The notes below the pieces were generated by a model. The model worked only from the letters and a program-made list of their open reading frames with translations, was not told where the DNA came from and did no database searches. Of a stretch of DNA of 64,000 nt, positions 54,000 through 62,209 are shown in pieces (the first letter of the stretch is position 1; each line of letters starts with the position of its first letter). Source of the DNA: Pseudomonas sihuiensis (GTDB lineage Bacteria; Pseudomonadota; Gammaproteobacteria; Pseudomonadales; Pseudomonadaceae); the NCBI RefSeq assembly GCF_900106015.1, contig NZ_LT629797.1, positions 1,984,001 through 2,048,000 on the forward strand, given 5' to 3'. The translations under genes were made by a program, and so were the position numbers.

Positions 54000-55418
54000 A
54001 TGATCCCAACGAGCATGAAGCACTATTTTCTACTGGCCATCGGCAGCCTGATCGCAGCGGGTGTACAGAACGCCTCCGCTGCAGCGCAGGGCGAAAAGAC
54101 CGATGAATGCACGGATTTGCAATGCCTGATCTGCCCGCAACTCAGTGCGCCCGAGGAATATGCCGAAGGCAACATGAAGTCACTCAAGCAGATCGTGCCG
54201 GGGAGCGATCGCTGGCTATTCCGTTCGGAAGTCGACCTGACCAACGATTTCGGCATTCCACCGGCCATGCAGCCGGAGTTCGCCCGTCTGATGCGCGCGT
54301 TCGCCAGCCATGGCACCCAGGTGGCGGTGGCCGTGCAGCCGACTCGCGGCCTGATGCATCGCGCCCAGCTGCTGCCAGGGCAGATGCATGGCTTCGACTA
54401 CGCGCGGGCCAGCACCAACCTGCGCAAGTTCATGCAGCAGATGCGTGATGGCGGCGCCATCGTTCCGGACATCATGACCCTGGTGGAGCAACCGCCGAAG
54501 GATTTCTTCTTTCGCCGCGACCACCACTGGACCCCGGTAGGTGCAGAGGCCACCGCCCGGGTCACCGCCGACGCCATTCGCCAGCACCCGGTCTACGCGC
54601 AACTCCCGCGCAAGGGCTACACCACCGAGCGAACCCTGACCCTGTCCAAGGACGGTACCCTCAACCTCGGCCTGGCGGCGATCTGCGGCAACCACTTCGG
54701 TTATCAGTTCGTGCCCGGCTACCAGACCGTGCCGGAAGACAACGACGCCGCCCTGCTGTTCGAAGAGCAGCCCGACCCGGAGATCGTCCTGGTCGGCACC
54801 AGTAACTCCGCCGCCCGTGAAGACGAGACCAAGCAGTTCAACTTCGACGGTTTTCTCAAGCAGTACCTGGGCAGCGACCTGATCAACTACGCCCTGCCCG
54901 GTGCGGGCCAGGACGGCTCGCTGCTGGAATACCTGCTGTCGCCCAACTACGCCCCGGACAAGGCGCCCAAGCTGATCATCTGGGAGCTGCCGGCCAACTA
55001 CCGCCTCGATGGCGACCTGACCTACCGCCAGCTGATCCCGGCCGTCAACGGCGGCTGCAAGGCCAGCGACAGCCTGCTCGAAGCTCGCGTCGAACGCCCG
55101 GCCATGGGCCTCAACGACCGTCTCGAACTGCTCAGCAACGCCGGTGCGCAGCTCAAGGACCTCAAGGGCCGCGATGCGGTGCTCGACATCCGCATTAGCG
55201 ACCCCAACATCAAGAACTTCTACATCATCACCTACTACGACAACGGCACGCGCGACAAGGTGTGGTTCCGCCGCGAGGCCATCGTCACCGGCGGCCAGTA
55301 CTACCTGGAACTGAGCCGCGCTGCGGAGTTCCGCGACGCCAACCTGCTGTCAGTGCTGCTCGAGCCTACCCAGGTCGTGGAGCAGCCCTTCCAGATCGAG
55401 ACCAAGCTATGCCTGTAA
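54000..55418 (+). CDS. algX: Alginate biosynthesis protein AlgX (acetyltransferase)
   Basis: AlgX, 472 residues, transfers acetyl groups to mannuronate in the periplasm. It has a signal peptide (residues about 6-28), conserved Cys pairs (CTDLQCLICPQL), the SGNH residues (DHHWTPVGAEA, LVGTSNSAARED) and a C-terminal carbohydrate-binding module from about 340 (FYIITYYDNGTRDKVWFRRE). The end overlaps the algL start by 10 bases. The length is close to that of P. aeruginosa AlgX. Confidence 0.95.
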   Translation: MIPTSMKHYFLLAIGSLIAAGVQNASAAAQGEKTDECTDLQCLICPQLSAPEEYAEGNMKSLKQIVPGSDRWLFRSEVDLTNDFGIPPAMQPEFARLMRAFASHGTQVAVAVQPTRGLMHRAQLLPGQMHGFDYARASTNLRKFMQQMRDGGAIVPDIMTLVEQPPKDFFFRRDHHWTPVGAEATARVTADAIRQHPVYAQLPRKGYTTERTLTLSKDGTLNLGLAAICGNHFGYQFVPGYQTVPEDNDAALLFEEQPDPEIVLVGTSNSAAREDETKQFNFDGFLKQYLGSDLINYALPGAGQDGSLLEYLLSPNYAPDKAPKLIIWELPANYRLDGDLTYRQLIPAVNGGCKASDSLLEARVERPAMGLNDRLELLSNAGAQLKDLKGRDAVLDIRISDPNIKNFYIITYYDNGTRDKVWFRREAIVTGGQYYLELSRAAEFRDANLLSVLLEPTQVVEQPFQIETKLCL

Positions 55419-56524
55419 GGATTTCGCCCGGCCGCCTGACGATCATGCTGGTGCTGCTCGCCGGCCCCATGAGCGCCAGCGCCACGCAGCCGATCTGGAG
55501 CAACCACACGCCGAACATAGCGGCGCAGATGACGGGCGACTACCGCAACGAGAGCTGCCCGAAAAAACCGCCTGCCGCCTACACCGGGCACCTGCAACTG
55601 GACAGCAAGTACGACCAGAGCGACGCCAGCAAATCGCGACTGGTAGCACGCCAGAGCAAGGACACCGAACGCATCCGCCAGCAGGTCAAGCACTACATCG
55701 GCGGCTTGGTGAAAGCGACACAGGTGTTCCAGCGCACCAGCAAGGCCAACGAAGCCACCACCGCCCTGGCCTGCCTGAACCTGTGGCTCGATGCCTGGGC
55801 CAGTAAATCGGCGCTGCTCAGCGACGACGCCAGCAAGACCGGCGTCGCCTCACGCAAATGGGCGCTGGCCGCCATCGCTTCGACACTGCTCAAGGTGCAG
55901 GCCTTGAGCGATCAGCGCTATCAGTTGAGCGCCGTTCAGACGCGCTGGCTGGGCCAGCTGTCGGCCAAGGTGATGGCCGAGTACGAGCCGCGCCGCTACG
56001 ACAGCGGCATCTACTTCAACAACCACGACTACTGGGCCGCCTGGGCCGTGGCCGCCACCGCCATGCTGCTCGACGACGACCGCGCCCTGGCCTGGGCCGA
56101 TGTCGCGCTGCGCCGCGCCTTTACCCAGCTCACCCCCGGCAAGGGCGACTACCAGTACCTGCCCCTGGAGGTCGCCCGCGGCCGCCTGGCTGCCGACTAC
56201 AGCCACTACGCCCTGGTACCGCTGATGTTGCTGGTGGAGGCCGCCGAACATAACGGTCGCCCGCTCACCGAGCAGGAGCGCGAGAAACTCGCCGGCCTGG
56301 CCAACTTTGCCGCGCGCGCCGTACTGGAGCCCAAGACCCTGGCGGAACTGACCGAGCGCCAGAGCGAAGTCGGCCCGCACAAGATGGTCTGGGTGCTGCC
56401 CTTTCTCACTCGCTATCCGCAGCACCAATGGGCCGCACGCCTGTATCAGGCACACGGCAAAGCCATCAATCATTACAGCCAGGTGGGCGGCGATCTGAAA
56501 CCGCTGTACCCCCAGCTCAACTGA
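55409..56524 (+). CDS. algL: Periplasmic alginate lyase (PL5)
   Basis: AlgL, 371 residues, degrades misguided polymer in the periplasm. It has a signal peptide (RLTIMLVLLAGPMSASA) and the family motifs ACLNLWLDAWA, YFNNHDYWAAWAV (catalytic Asn-His-Tyr region) and LPLEVARGRLAADYSHYAL. The ATG at 55409 overlaps the algX stop; the frame is open further upstream, but that is the algX-coding region. Confidence 0.95.
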   Translation: MPVRISPGRLTIMLVLLAGPMSASATQPIWSNHTPNIAAQMTGDYRNESCPKKPPAAYTGHLQLDSKYDQSDASKSRLVARQSKDTERIRQQVKHYIGGLVKATQVFQRTSKANEATTALACLNLWLDAWASKSALLSDDASKTGVASRKWALAAIASTLLKVQALSDQRYQLSAVQTRWLGQLSAKVMAEYEPRRYDSGIYFNNHDYWAAWAVAATAMLLDDDRALAWADVALRRAFTQLTPGKGDYQYLPLEVARGRLAADYSHYALVPLMLLVEAAEHNGRPLTEQEREKLAGLANFAARAVLEPKTLAELTERQSEVGPHKMVWVLPFLTRYPQHQWAARLYQAHGKAINHYSQVGGDLKPLYPQLN

Positions 56525-56538
56525 CTCAGGATGCCACC

Positions 56539-58020
56539 ATGTCCCAGGCACTGACCCTCTCCCGCGCGCTGCTGCTGACGGCCTGCGCAGCCTGCAGTCT
56601 GAGCGCCCTCGGCGGCCCGGCGGCGTTGCACACGCTGGACCCGCAATGGCAACAGCAGCAGCAACAGCGCACCAGCCAGCAGATCATGCAGCACAGCCAG
56701 CCACCGGCCTTCGACCTGCAGGCACCGGCGCAGCGCGGCAACGCCAGCCTGGAGCCGATGTACTCCGCCCAGGCGGGCAGCTGGCCCTTCGAGCCGTTCG
56801 TGCACAACGGCCTGTTCCGCGCCATCGCCGGCTACCAGGCGCAACACCCGCGCGCCGTGGTCATCCGCGGTGGCAGCGTCAGCCTGACGCAACTGCACGC
56901 GCAACTGAACGACCCACAGGTTCTGCGCAAGCATGAAGACGGTTACCTGCTCAGCTACCCGCTGATGATCGCCGAAGACGCCGCCCTGCTCGTCGACGAT
57001 CAGGTGCTCTACCTCTTCGGCCCGTCGGGCACCGCGCTGATCAACCAGGGCTTGCTGCAGGTAAAAGGCTCGCGCCTGGAAAGCTGGAGCGACGGCCGCG
57101 CGCTGGCCACCGACCGCCCTACCCGGCCCTTCATCATGAACTGGGCCGGCAGCCGTCTAAAGGTTGCCGACTCGCACTTGGTCAAGATCGGCTACAACGC
57201 CAACTTCTCTCGCGGCATCAGTAGCGGCATCAGCGCGCAGCAATCGGCCACCCGACCGGCGGCGCGCATCCTGATCGACAACAGCCGCTTCGACAGCATG
57301 GCCAGCGCCCTGGAGCTGCGCCACAGCGAGGCCCTGATCCGCAACAACCAGTTCAGCCACCTGCAGCAGTACGGCATCGATCTGGGCAACAGCCGCTTCC
57401 TGATCACGGACAACCGCATCGACGACGTAAAACACAACAGCGGCATCCGCATCGGCGGTAGCAGCAGCGGGCGCATTCAGAACAACCTGATACTGCACAC
57501 CGGCAAGAGCGCCATCGAAGTCAGCGAGCAAAGCGGCGCCCTGCTGATCGAGAACAACCGCCTCGGTGCGTCCAGGGGCTACGGCCTGATGCTGCGGCAG
57601 ATCAACGGCGGCGCCGGGCTGCTGATCGAGAACAACCTGATCGCCAACAGCCGACTCAGCGCCATCGACGCCGGCGGGCTCAGCGGCGCCCTGATCATCG
57701 ACAACCGCATCCAGTCCACCCCGGAATACGCCATCAGCCTGCGCAACGAGCAGCTCACCGCCGGCCAACTGGTCATCACCGGCAACACTCTGGAAAGCAT
57801 CGGCAAAGCCATGATCCGCGTGGAAGGCATGCAGAACACCGTGCTGGGCAGCAACCAGTACCGCGCCAACCCGCTATTGCAGAACCTGCTGATCGGCGAC
57901 CTGCTGCCCCTGCAGAGCCAGATCCTCGACAACACCGTGCGGCGCAACTGCCACCTGCAGATATCCCAGCCCCTGACCGGCACCACTGGCAGCGCAGACG
58001 CCCCCACCTGCACCAACTGA
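56539..58020 (+). CDS. algG: AlgG-like beta-helix protein with an altered epimerase motif
   Basis: A 493-residue exported protein in the alginate C5-epimerase role: last gene of the operon, after algL by 14 bp. Gln-rich linker (WQQQQQQRTSQQ near 36-48), then about ten parallel beta-helix coils from about 190 (ILIDNSRFDSMASALELRHS, IRNNQFSHLQQYGI). Known AlgG proteins have a DPHD catalytic motif after YGI and about 540 residues. Here YGI is followed by DLGN, so the catalytic His and second Asp are absent, and the C-terminus is shorter. It may be a non-catalytic scaffold, or a distinct enzyme. The N-terminus (RALLLTAC) has a lipobox-like LTAC at 13-16, but the hydrophobic core is short. Assignment as AlgG rests on context and fold. 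Confidence 0.75.
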   Translation: MSQALTLSRALLLTACAACSLSALGGPAALHTLDPQWQQQQQQRTSQQIMQHSQPPAFDLQAPAQRGNASLEPMYSAQAGSWPFEPFVHNGLFRAIAGYQAQHPRAVVIRGGSVSLTQLHAQLNDPQVLRKHEDGYLLSYPLMIAEDAALLVDDQVLYLFGPSGTALINQGLLQVKGSRLESWSDGRALATDRPTRPFIMNWAGSRLKVADSHLVKIGYNANFSRGISSGISAQQSATRPAARILIDNSRFDSMASALELRHSEALIRNNQFSHLQQYGIDLGNSRFLITDNRIDDVKHNSGIRIGGSSSGRIQNNLILHTGKSAIEVSEQSGALLIENNRLGASRGYGLMLRQINGGAGLLIENNLIANSRLSAIDAGGLSGALIIDNRIQSTPEYAISLRNEQLTAGQLVITGNTLESIGKAMIRVEGMQNTVLGSNQYRANPLLQNLLIGDLLPLQSQILDNTVRRNCHLQISQPLTGTTGSADAPTCTN

Positions 58021-58043
58021 CCTACGCCAGACGTGGCCAAAAA

Positions 58044-58073
58044 GCCTGCACTCATCCTGATCCGAGTGCAGGC
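58044..58073 (-). terminator. Terminator between the alginate operon and the PL7 lyase
   Basis: GCCTGCACTC-N10-GAGTGCAGGC, a perfect 10-bp stem. The T tract (TTTTT) is on the minus strand, so it ends minus-strand transcripts such as the lyase mRNA; it may also stop the alginate operon. Confidence 0.75.
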
Positions 58074-58084
58074 CAGGCGGTGTC

Positions 58085-58272
58085 AGCAGGCGATTGAAAA
58101 ACGTAGGCGAGGCAGGCAAGACAATACCGATGGCGGCCCCACAAAAACGGCCGAAAAACGCTCGGAGTCGCGCTCGACTTTACGTGTTGTAAATGAGCAT
58201 TTTGACTGGGCTCGCACGCGAGGCCGTTTTTAACGCAGTATTGCCAACGCAGGTAGTTTTTCAACGCCTGCT
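58085..58272. repeat. MITE-like repeat element with terminal inverted repeats
   Basis: A 188-bp non-coding element. The left end AGCAGGCGATTGAAAAAC and the right end GTTTTTCAACGCCTGCT are inverted copies with one extra base. A second inner pair (AAAACGGCC near 58144 and GGCCGTTTTT near 58222) lies inside. The right end overlaps the stop codon of the PL7 lyase. It resembles short repeats scattered between genes in some Pseudomonas genomes (recalled, unverified). Confidence 0.6.
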
Positions 58273-58951
58273 AACGGTGCTCGACTTTTAGCGTTGAGAA
58301 CACCGCAGCCCCGGCGCTGGTCTCATTACCGTTGTTGTCGAGCGTGTAAACACCCGCCTTGAAATACAGGTTGTGGCTGGCCCAGGCTGAGTTGAGTACC
58401 CCGCTCCAGGTCTTGACCGCACCACCGGGCTCGACCAGGCCAATCGTCAGCCTGCCGTTCTTCGCCAGAAACACCTCATAACTGAAATCCTGATTCAGCT
58501 TGATCTTGCTCGACAGCACGATCTTGGTTGCATTGGCGCTGGCCGGATTGCCGCGAAACGAAATCACCACATTGCCATAGCCAGTGGGCGACAAGGATTG
58601 ATAGCCCAGCATCACCGGGGGCGAGATGCTGTTCTTCGAATGAATCTGGGAAAAGGCGATCAGCCCGTTCGAAGGCACCTGGGTGATTCTCGCCGTGGCG
58701 GTCAGCACGTTATCCGCAGCGCTGTAGGGCCAGTTACGCAGAGCGCCGTTGGCGAAGGTCTCGCGCAACTCACTGCGCGGGTAGGTCGAGTTGGCGGTCG
58801 TGGTGCCGTTGACCGGCGCCCAGAAAAACAGCTTGCCCTCCTTGGACTGAAAGTAGTGATCCTGATACCCACCGGCCAGAACGGGGGTGGAAATAACGGC
58901 GGCGGGAACACCGACAGGGATGGTCAGGTTCCAGGTGGACAGATCGATCAT
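58271..58951 (-). CDS. Alginate lyase, polysaccharide lyase family 7
   Basis: A 226-residue PL7 lyase. Family motifs in order: YPRSELRE (catalytic Arg), SQIHSK (the QIH form, usually linked with guluronate or mixed-block cutting) and LYFKAGVYTLD (the YxKAGxY motif with catalytic Tyr; the usual Gln after it is replaced). It begins MIDLSTWNLTIPVG with no signal peptide, so it is probably cytoplasmic or leaves by another route; the same is recalled for the PA1167-type enzyme of P. aeruginosa. GGAG lies about 11 bases before the ATG. It is convergent with the alginate operon. In combination with AlgL, two lyases of different families flank the pathway. Confidence 0.92.
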   Translation of the reverse strand: MIDLSTWNLTIPVGVPAAVISTPVLAGGYQDHYFQSKEGKLFFWAPVNGTTTANSTYPRSELRETFANGALRNWPYSAADNVLTATARITQVPSNGLIAFSQIHSKNSISPPVMLGYQSLSPTGYGNVVISFRGNPASANATKIVLSSKIKLNQDFSYEVFLAKNGRLTIGLVEPGGAVKTWSGVLNSAWASHNLYFKAGVYTLDNNGNETSAGAAVFSTLKVEHR

Positions 58952-59316
58952 GGGGACGGTGCTCCGAGGGTGAAACGGTGGTCTACGCCCGATCTATCCA
59001 TGGCCGTGCCAGCATCGCTTCGAGCGTTGAGGCGGAGAATATCGGCACACTCAGCGGCCGTTAACGACCATCCGTCACCATGCTGACGCTATTTTTTTGA
59101 CTTCAAAAAACATGACCAACAGAAAAAACTATCCACCTATTCATCGTCAAGGAATTTCCCAAGCGAAGCGGCGAGCAGCGCGCCAAAACTGACGGAGTTG
59201 GCGCCAACAAGCGCTTTGCAGAAATGTGCGCCAGCTCGCGCTTTGTAGCGCGGCGAGCGTTGCTTCGAGGGCGTTCGACCATTTGCGTTAGGCCAAGGCG
59301 AAGCCCCGGAAACGAC

Positions 59317-59349
59317 AAAGCCCCGAAGCGCATTACGGTTCGGGGCTTT
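59317..59349. terminator. Bidirectional terminator at the island edge
   Basis: AAAGCCCCGAA-N11-TTCGGGGCTTT, a perfect hairpin immediately before the tRNA-Ser-like fragment. A comparable hairpin lies in the same place beside the intact tRNA-Ser. From 58952 to 59686 there is otherwise only this, the att-like fragment and no convincing gene. Confidence 0.7.
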
Positions 59350-59356
59350 GGTTTGG

Positions 59357-59386
59357 ATATGGCGGGAAGATTGGGGATTTGAGCCC
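59357..59386 (-). repeat. Partial copy of tRNA-Ser 3' end (putative att site)
   Basis: ATATGGCGGGAAGAT is identical to 63102-63117 across the CCA end and acceptor strand of tRNA-Ser, and GGGATTTGAGCCC continues the T-arm with small differences. The similarity even extends a few bases past the tRNA. Only the 3' part is present, so it is not a gene. Such partial duplications mark the far end of tRNA-integrated elements. Confidence 0.65.
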
Positions 59387-59686
59387 GCTTTAGCCTTTGC
59401 CCGCGGCCATCGTTGTCAAAAGTCAGCAAAATCAGGCCTTCCCTCCCATCCCTCTGCCTATGCGGCCCTTTGTCGTCCGTTGATTTCGACACTTTTCCGA
59501 CACAGGACTAGACAAGCTCAAAAGCCATAGGTAGCTTTTGGCCATCACAAATGAGGGATTAAGCCTTCTCTCGCGTCGTATATAGTCTTCTTTGTAACAT
59601 TCAGCTCGATTCTCGACAGATGATATGTGGCTCACATACATTGCCACCTGTCAAAAGAAACGCCACATAATACAAGGAGGTTCGTC

Positions 59687-59956
59687 ATGAAGATTAATAT
59701 GGCCCACTTGCGTGAACGCTCAACAGGCGGGGGCTGGATAAATTTCGCAGTATTTGATGCTAGATCTACAACAGGTGATAACGATGGTTTGTTATATCAG
59801 CTAACTCAGGCCGCACGTGCATCAGGCTTGCGGGTTGATCAATCTGCATTAGCGTATAAATCTGGCGGAAGAATTCAGTTTTATGGAGATAGAAATTTAG
59901 TGAATTTTCTATCCAAAAATTGGATTCCTCAATGGACTCATACTATTGATGTTTAA
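59687..59956 (+). CDS. Small conserved protein of unknown function
   Basis: An 89-residue protein starting MKINMAHLRERSTGGGWINF, with a strong AAGGAGG site 6 bases before the ATG at 59687. It has a compact alpha/beta-like pattern (LLYQLTQAARASGLRVDQSA, RIQFYGDRNLVNFL) and ends WTHTIDV. I recall similar hypothetical proteins in proteobacteria but cannot assign a function. It is AT-rich against the flanks and is the first gene of the tRNA-Ser island. Confidence 0.7.
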   Translation: MKINMAHLRERSTGGGWINFAVFDARSTTGDNDGLLYQLTQAARASGLRVDQSALAYKSGGRIQFYGDRNLVNFLSKNWIPQWTHTIDV

Positions 59957-60016
59957 TTTAAGTATGACTTACTAGGCTTGGCAAGTGCTTGGCTTTTCAG
60001 AAATACAGAAACAACA

Positions 60017-60061
60017 GGGTGCAGACTACGATTAATTTTCCGTAAATCGTGGCCTGCACCC
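60017..60061. repeat. 45-nt two-part hairpin upstream of the GHKL operon
   Basis: GGGTGCAG (60017) pairs with CTGCACCC (60061), and inside it ACGATT pairs with AATCGT around an AATTTTCCGTA loop. No T run follows. It lies between the small conserved gene and the three-gene unit, and could be a terminator-like stem, a leader structure or an operator. Confidence 0.6.
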
Positions 60062-60164
60062 TATTATGGCCATCTCTATTTTGATAAACATCAAGCTTGG
60101 GTTAAACCAAGCCTCAACCACCAGATTAAATATTGATCTGCACCAATCACCAAAGATGCAAATC

Positions 60165-61307
60165 ATGGGAGTCATATTGAAAAAGCTTAGAAAGGACAAG
60201 CTAAGATTTATAATAAGGGCCGCAGAAAAACGCGCAACCAGAAACAGTAGAAAAGCGTCTAAAGGCAAAAGACGTTCCACCAATACAGCAATAGCGCGAA
60301 GTACTGACACAACCAGAATAATTGCACCTGGAAAGATAGACATTTACTCACCCAAAGCAGCCGTTCAATTCCTACAATTCCTCAATCATTTTAGAATCAA
60401 GGCAAGGTATAATAAGTCAATCCAGATCTGCTTTAGAAACACTAGCAGAATTACAGCAGCGGCTTGCCTTCTACTATATGCAGAAACGGATAGACTACTG
60501 CGGCATTTACCCGGACTAAAGATATCATGTACACTACCGCCGATGTCTCCAGGCGGAAAACACAACAATCAGGAATACATAGTTGAAAGTGCGCTAAAAC
60601 AAATTGGCTTCTTCACGCTAATCGGGCAGAGAACCAGGCAGATCAGAAATTATTCAAGCGTCGCGTTCTGGAGACAACTCTCCGGCAGCATGGCTGATGG
60701 CAGCTTAACTGCTTCACTTTTCAATTCCCTCCCTAAAGAGCTAAACGCGTACGCACGCTCAAAGCTCTACCGCGGAACATTTGAAGCAATGGCTAACTGC
60801 GTAGAACATGCTCATCCGGCGCCACGAAAAGACGGTTTGAATATACAAGACAAGCGCTGGTGGATGTTCGTTGGAATAAAAGATGACAGCCTTGCAATTT
60901 TGGTATGCGACCTCGGCGTTGGGATTCCGAACACAATCCGAAACCACGATAAAGACGTACTATCGAGAATCGCATCCACGATAGGCCTAAAGAATGATAC
61001 GGATGCTGATTTGATTCACGCGTCGACTTTTGTGAAACGAACACGCACCGAGCTTGGTCATAGGGGAAAGGGCGGCCCAGACCTTAGGTCCATCGTTGAG
61101 ACATTCCCATCAGCCCTGCTCAGCATTCGTAGCAACATGGGCAGGTACGTGCTAAAAGGTAAAGATCACCGATCCAAAGCTCATAGAAACGAGAAGCAAA
61201 ACTACATTGCAGGTACTGACAAGCGTGAATGGAAATCAAACATTTCCGAGTCAATACTAGGCACAATTGTTGAATGGAACCTGTCCATCAAGGACATGAA
61301 AAAATGA
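60165..61307 (+). CDS. GHKL-type ATPase, first gene of a three-gene unit
   Basis: About 380 residues. A very basic N-terminus (KKLRKDKLRF to KGKRRS) is followed by an alpha/beta domain (KIDIYSPKAAVQFLQFLNHF) and a C-terminal GHKL ATP-binding fold: N box EAMANCVEHAHP near 207, G1 box DLGVGIP near 249, G2 box GHRGKGGPDL near 298. No His-kinase dimerisation box is seen, so it looks like an anti-sigma-kinase or sensor-type ATPase. The start is uncertain: ATG 60165, or TTG 60177 which has GGGAG 6 bases upstream. Its stop overlaps the next start (ATGA). Function unknown. Confidence 0.82.
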   Translation: MGVILKKLRKDKLRFIIRAAEKRATRNSRKASKGKRRSTNTAIARSTDTTRIIAPGKIDIYSPKAAVQFLQFLNHFRIKARYNKSIQICFRNTSRITAAACLLLYAETDRLLRHLPGLKISCTLPPMSPGGKHNNQEYIVESALKQIGFFTLIGQRTRQIRNYSSVAFWRQLSGSMADGSLTASLFNSLPKELNAYARSKLYRGTFEAMANCVEHAHPAPRKDGLNIQDKRWWMFVGIKDDSLAILVCDLGVGIPNTIRNHDKDVLSRIASTIGLKNDTDADLIHASTFVKRTRTELGHRGKGGPDLRSIVETFPSALLSIRSNMGRYVLKGKDHRSKAHRNEKQNYIAGTDKREWKSNISESILGTIVEWNLSIKDMKK

Positions 61308-61651
61308 CGACCATAAATGTCAATGTTGTAGATTTCAGTGAATTCCCGGGACCTCGATATGAGCAGCACGGACCGAATTCAGGAGAACGCTTCAGACGCG
61401 AAGTGTTGCTAGAAGCAATATCCAAGAAACCAGAAAAAATAATAGTCAACCTTGACGGAGTACTTGGATACGGGTCATCTTTTTTAGAAGAAGCTTTCGG
61501 CGGCTTAATACGAGATGGCGTACAATCAGAAGTGGCACTTGAAATAGCAAACAATTTAATATCAGAAATAGATCCATCCCTAAAAATAGAAATAACAGAA
61601 TATATAAAAGAAGCCATAGAGCATCGAAATAAAAATGCCAGAAACTCCTAA
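61304..61651 (+). CDS. STAS-like DUF4325 protein
   Basis: A 115-residue protein of the DUF4325 (STAS-like) type. Signature: GPRYEQHGPNSGERFR in the N-terminal part and NLDGVLGYGSSFLEEAFGGL near 49-68. DUF4325 proteins are often paired with GHKL ATPases. STAS-fold proteins commonly serve as partners of such kinases in partner-switching. The ATG at 61304 overlaps the ATPase stop and its own stop overlaps the next gene by 17 bases, so the three are translationally coupled. Confidence 0.85.
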   Translation: MTTINVNVVDFSEFPGPRYEQHGPNSGERFRREVLLEAISKKPEKIIVNLDGVLGYGSSFLEEAFGGLIRDGVQSEVALEIANNLISEIDPSLKIEITEYIKEAIEHRNKNARNS

Positions 61652-62111
61652 CCCTGAAGAGCTTATAAAATGGGCAGGCTGGTTACTGAGCCTCGTTCTT
61701 GGCCTGATAGGTATCGGCGTAACTTTTTCCGTACTGTACATTCGAATACGTCATGCAGAGAAGCTTGCACAGCGAAAAGAAAGGCATGACGCAATAGACA
61801 ACGCACTAAGACTACTAACAGACTTCGAGGACAAATCCCTCGACTATTGGACAGCGAAGGACTCGAAGTACACCAAGGCACATATAATCACTGCACAGCA
61901 GCGCTTGAGCTTTAGCATAAAGCAGCTCTCAAGAATAACTGCCAGCAATTTCCCAGACAAAGAGATGGCAGAAATAAGAAAAAGTGCCACCCTAGACATG
62001 GAAACCAAGCGCCGCCCTATAAGTGCAAATAGTGAAAGAATATTGAGACTATCAATATCAACTAGCAAGATGCAAAATCTTTCACTCTTTGCGAAGAACG
62101 GCAAGAGCTGA
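61635..62111 (+). CDS. Single-pass membrane protein, third gene of the unit
   Basis: A 158-residue protein with one strong membrane helix (about 11-35: IKWAGWLLSLVLGLIGIGVT, then FSVLYI), followed by a charged helical segment that may be a coiled coil (RHAEKLAQRKERHDAIDNAL) and a soluble C-terminal part with no family I recognise. It overlaps the DUF4325 gene and so belongs to the same complex or pathway; it is the natural candidate for the output or effector at the membrane (inference). Confidence 0.8.
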   Translation: MPETPNPEELIKWAGWLLSLVLGLIGIGVTFSVLYIRIRHAEKLAQRKERHDAIDNALRLLTDFEDKSLDYWTAKDSKYTKAHIITAQQRLSFSIKQLSRITASNFPDKEMAEIRKSATLDMETKRRPISANSERILRLSISTSKMQNLSLFAKNGKS

Positions 62112-62209
62112 CCGGAACCCATCAAGGCCTCTCGAGAAAAGGGGGCATATTTCAAGTTAGTTATGCTCCTGAAAAGACCTGCCCCGTTTCTTGTCTGAGG
62201 TGAAGCAGC

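Noticed and set aside
59357..59386. A second tRNA-Ser gene
   Set aside because: Only the T-arm and acceptor 3' strand are present; no anticodon arm or 5' half can be folded.
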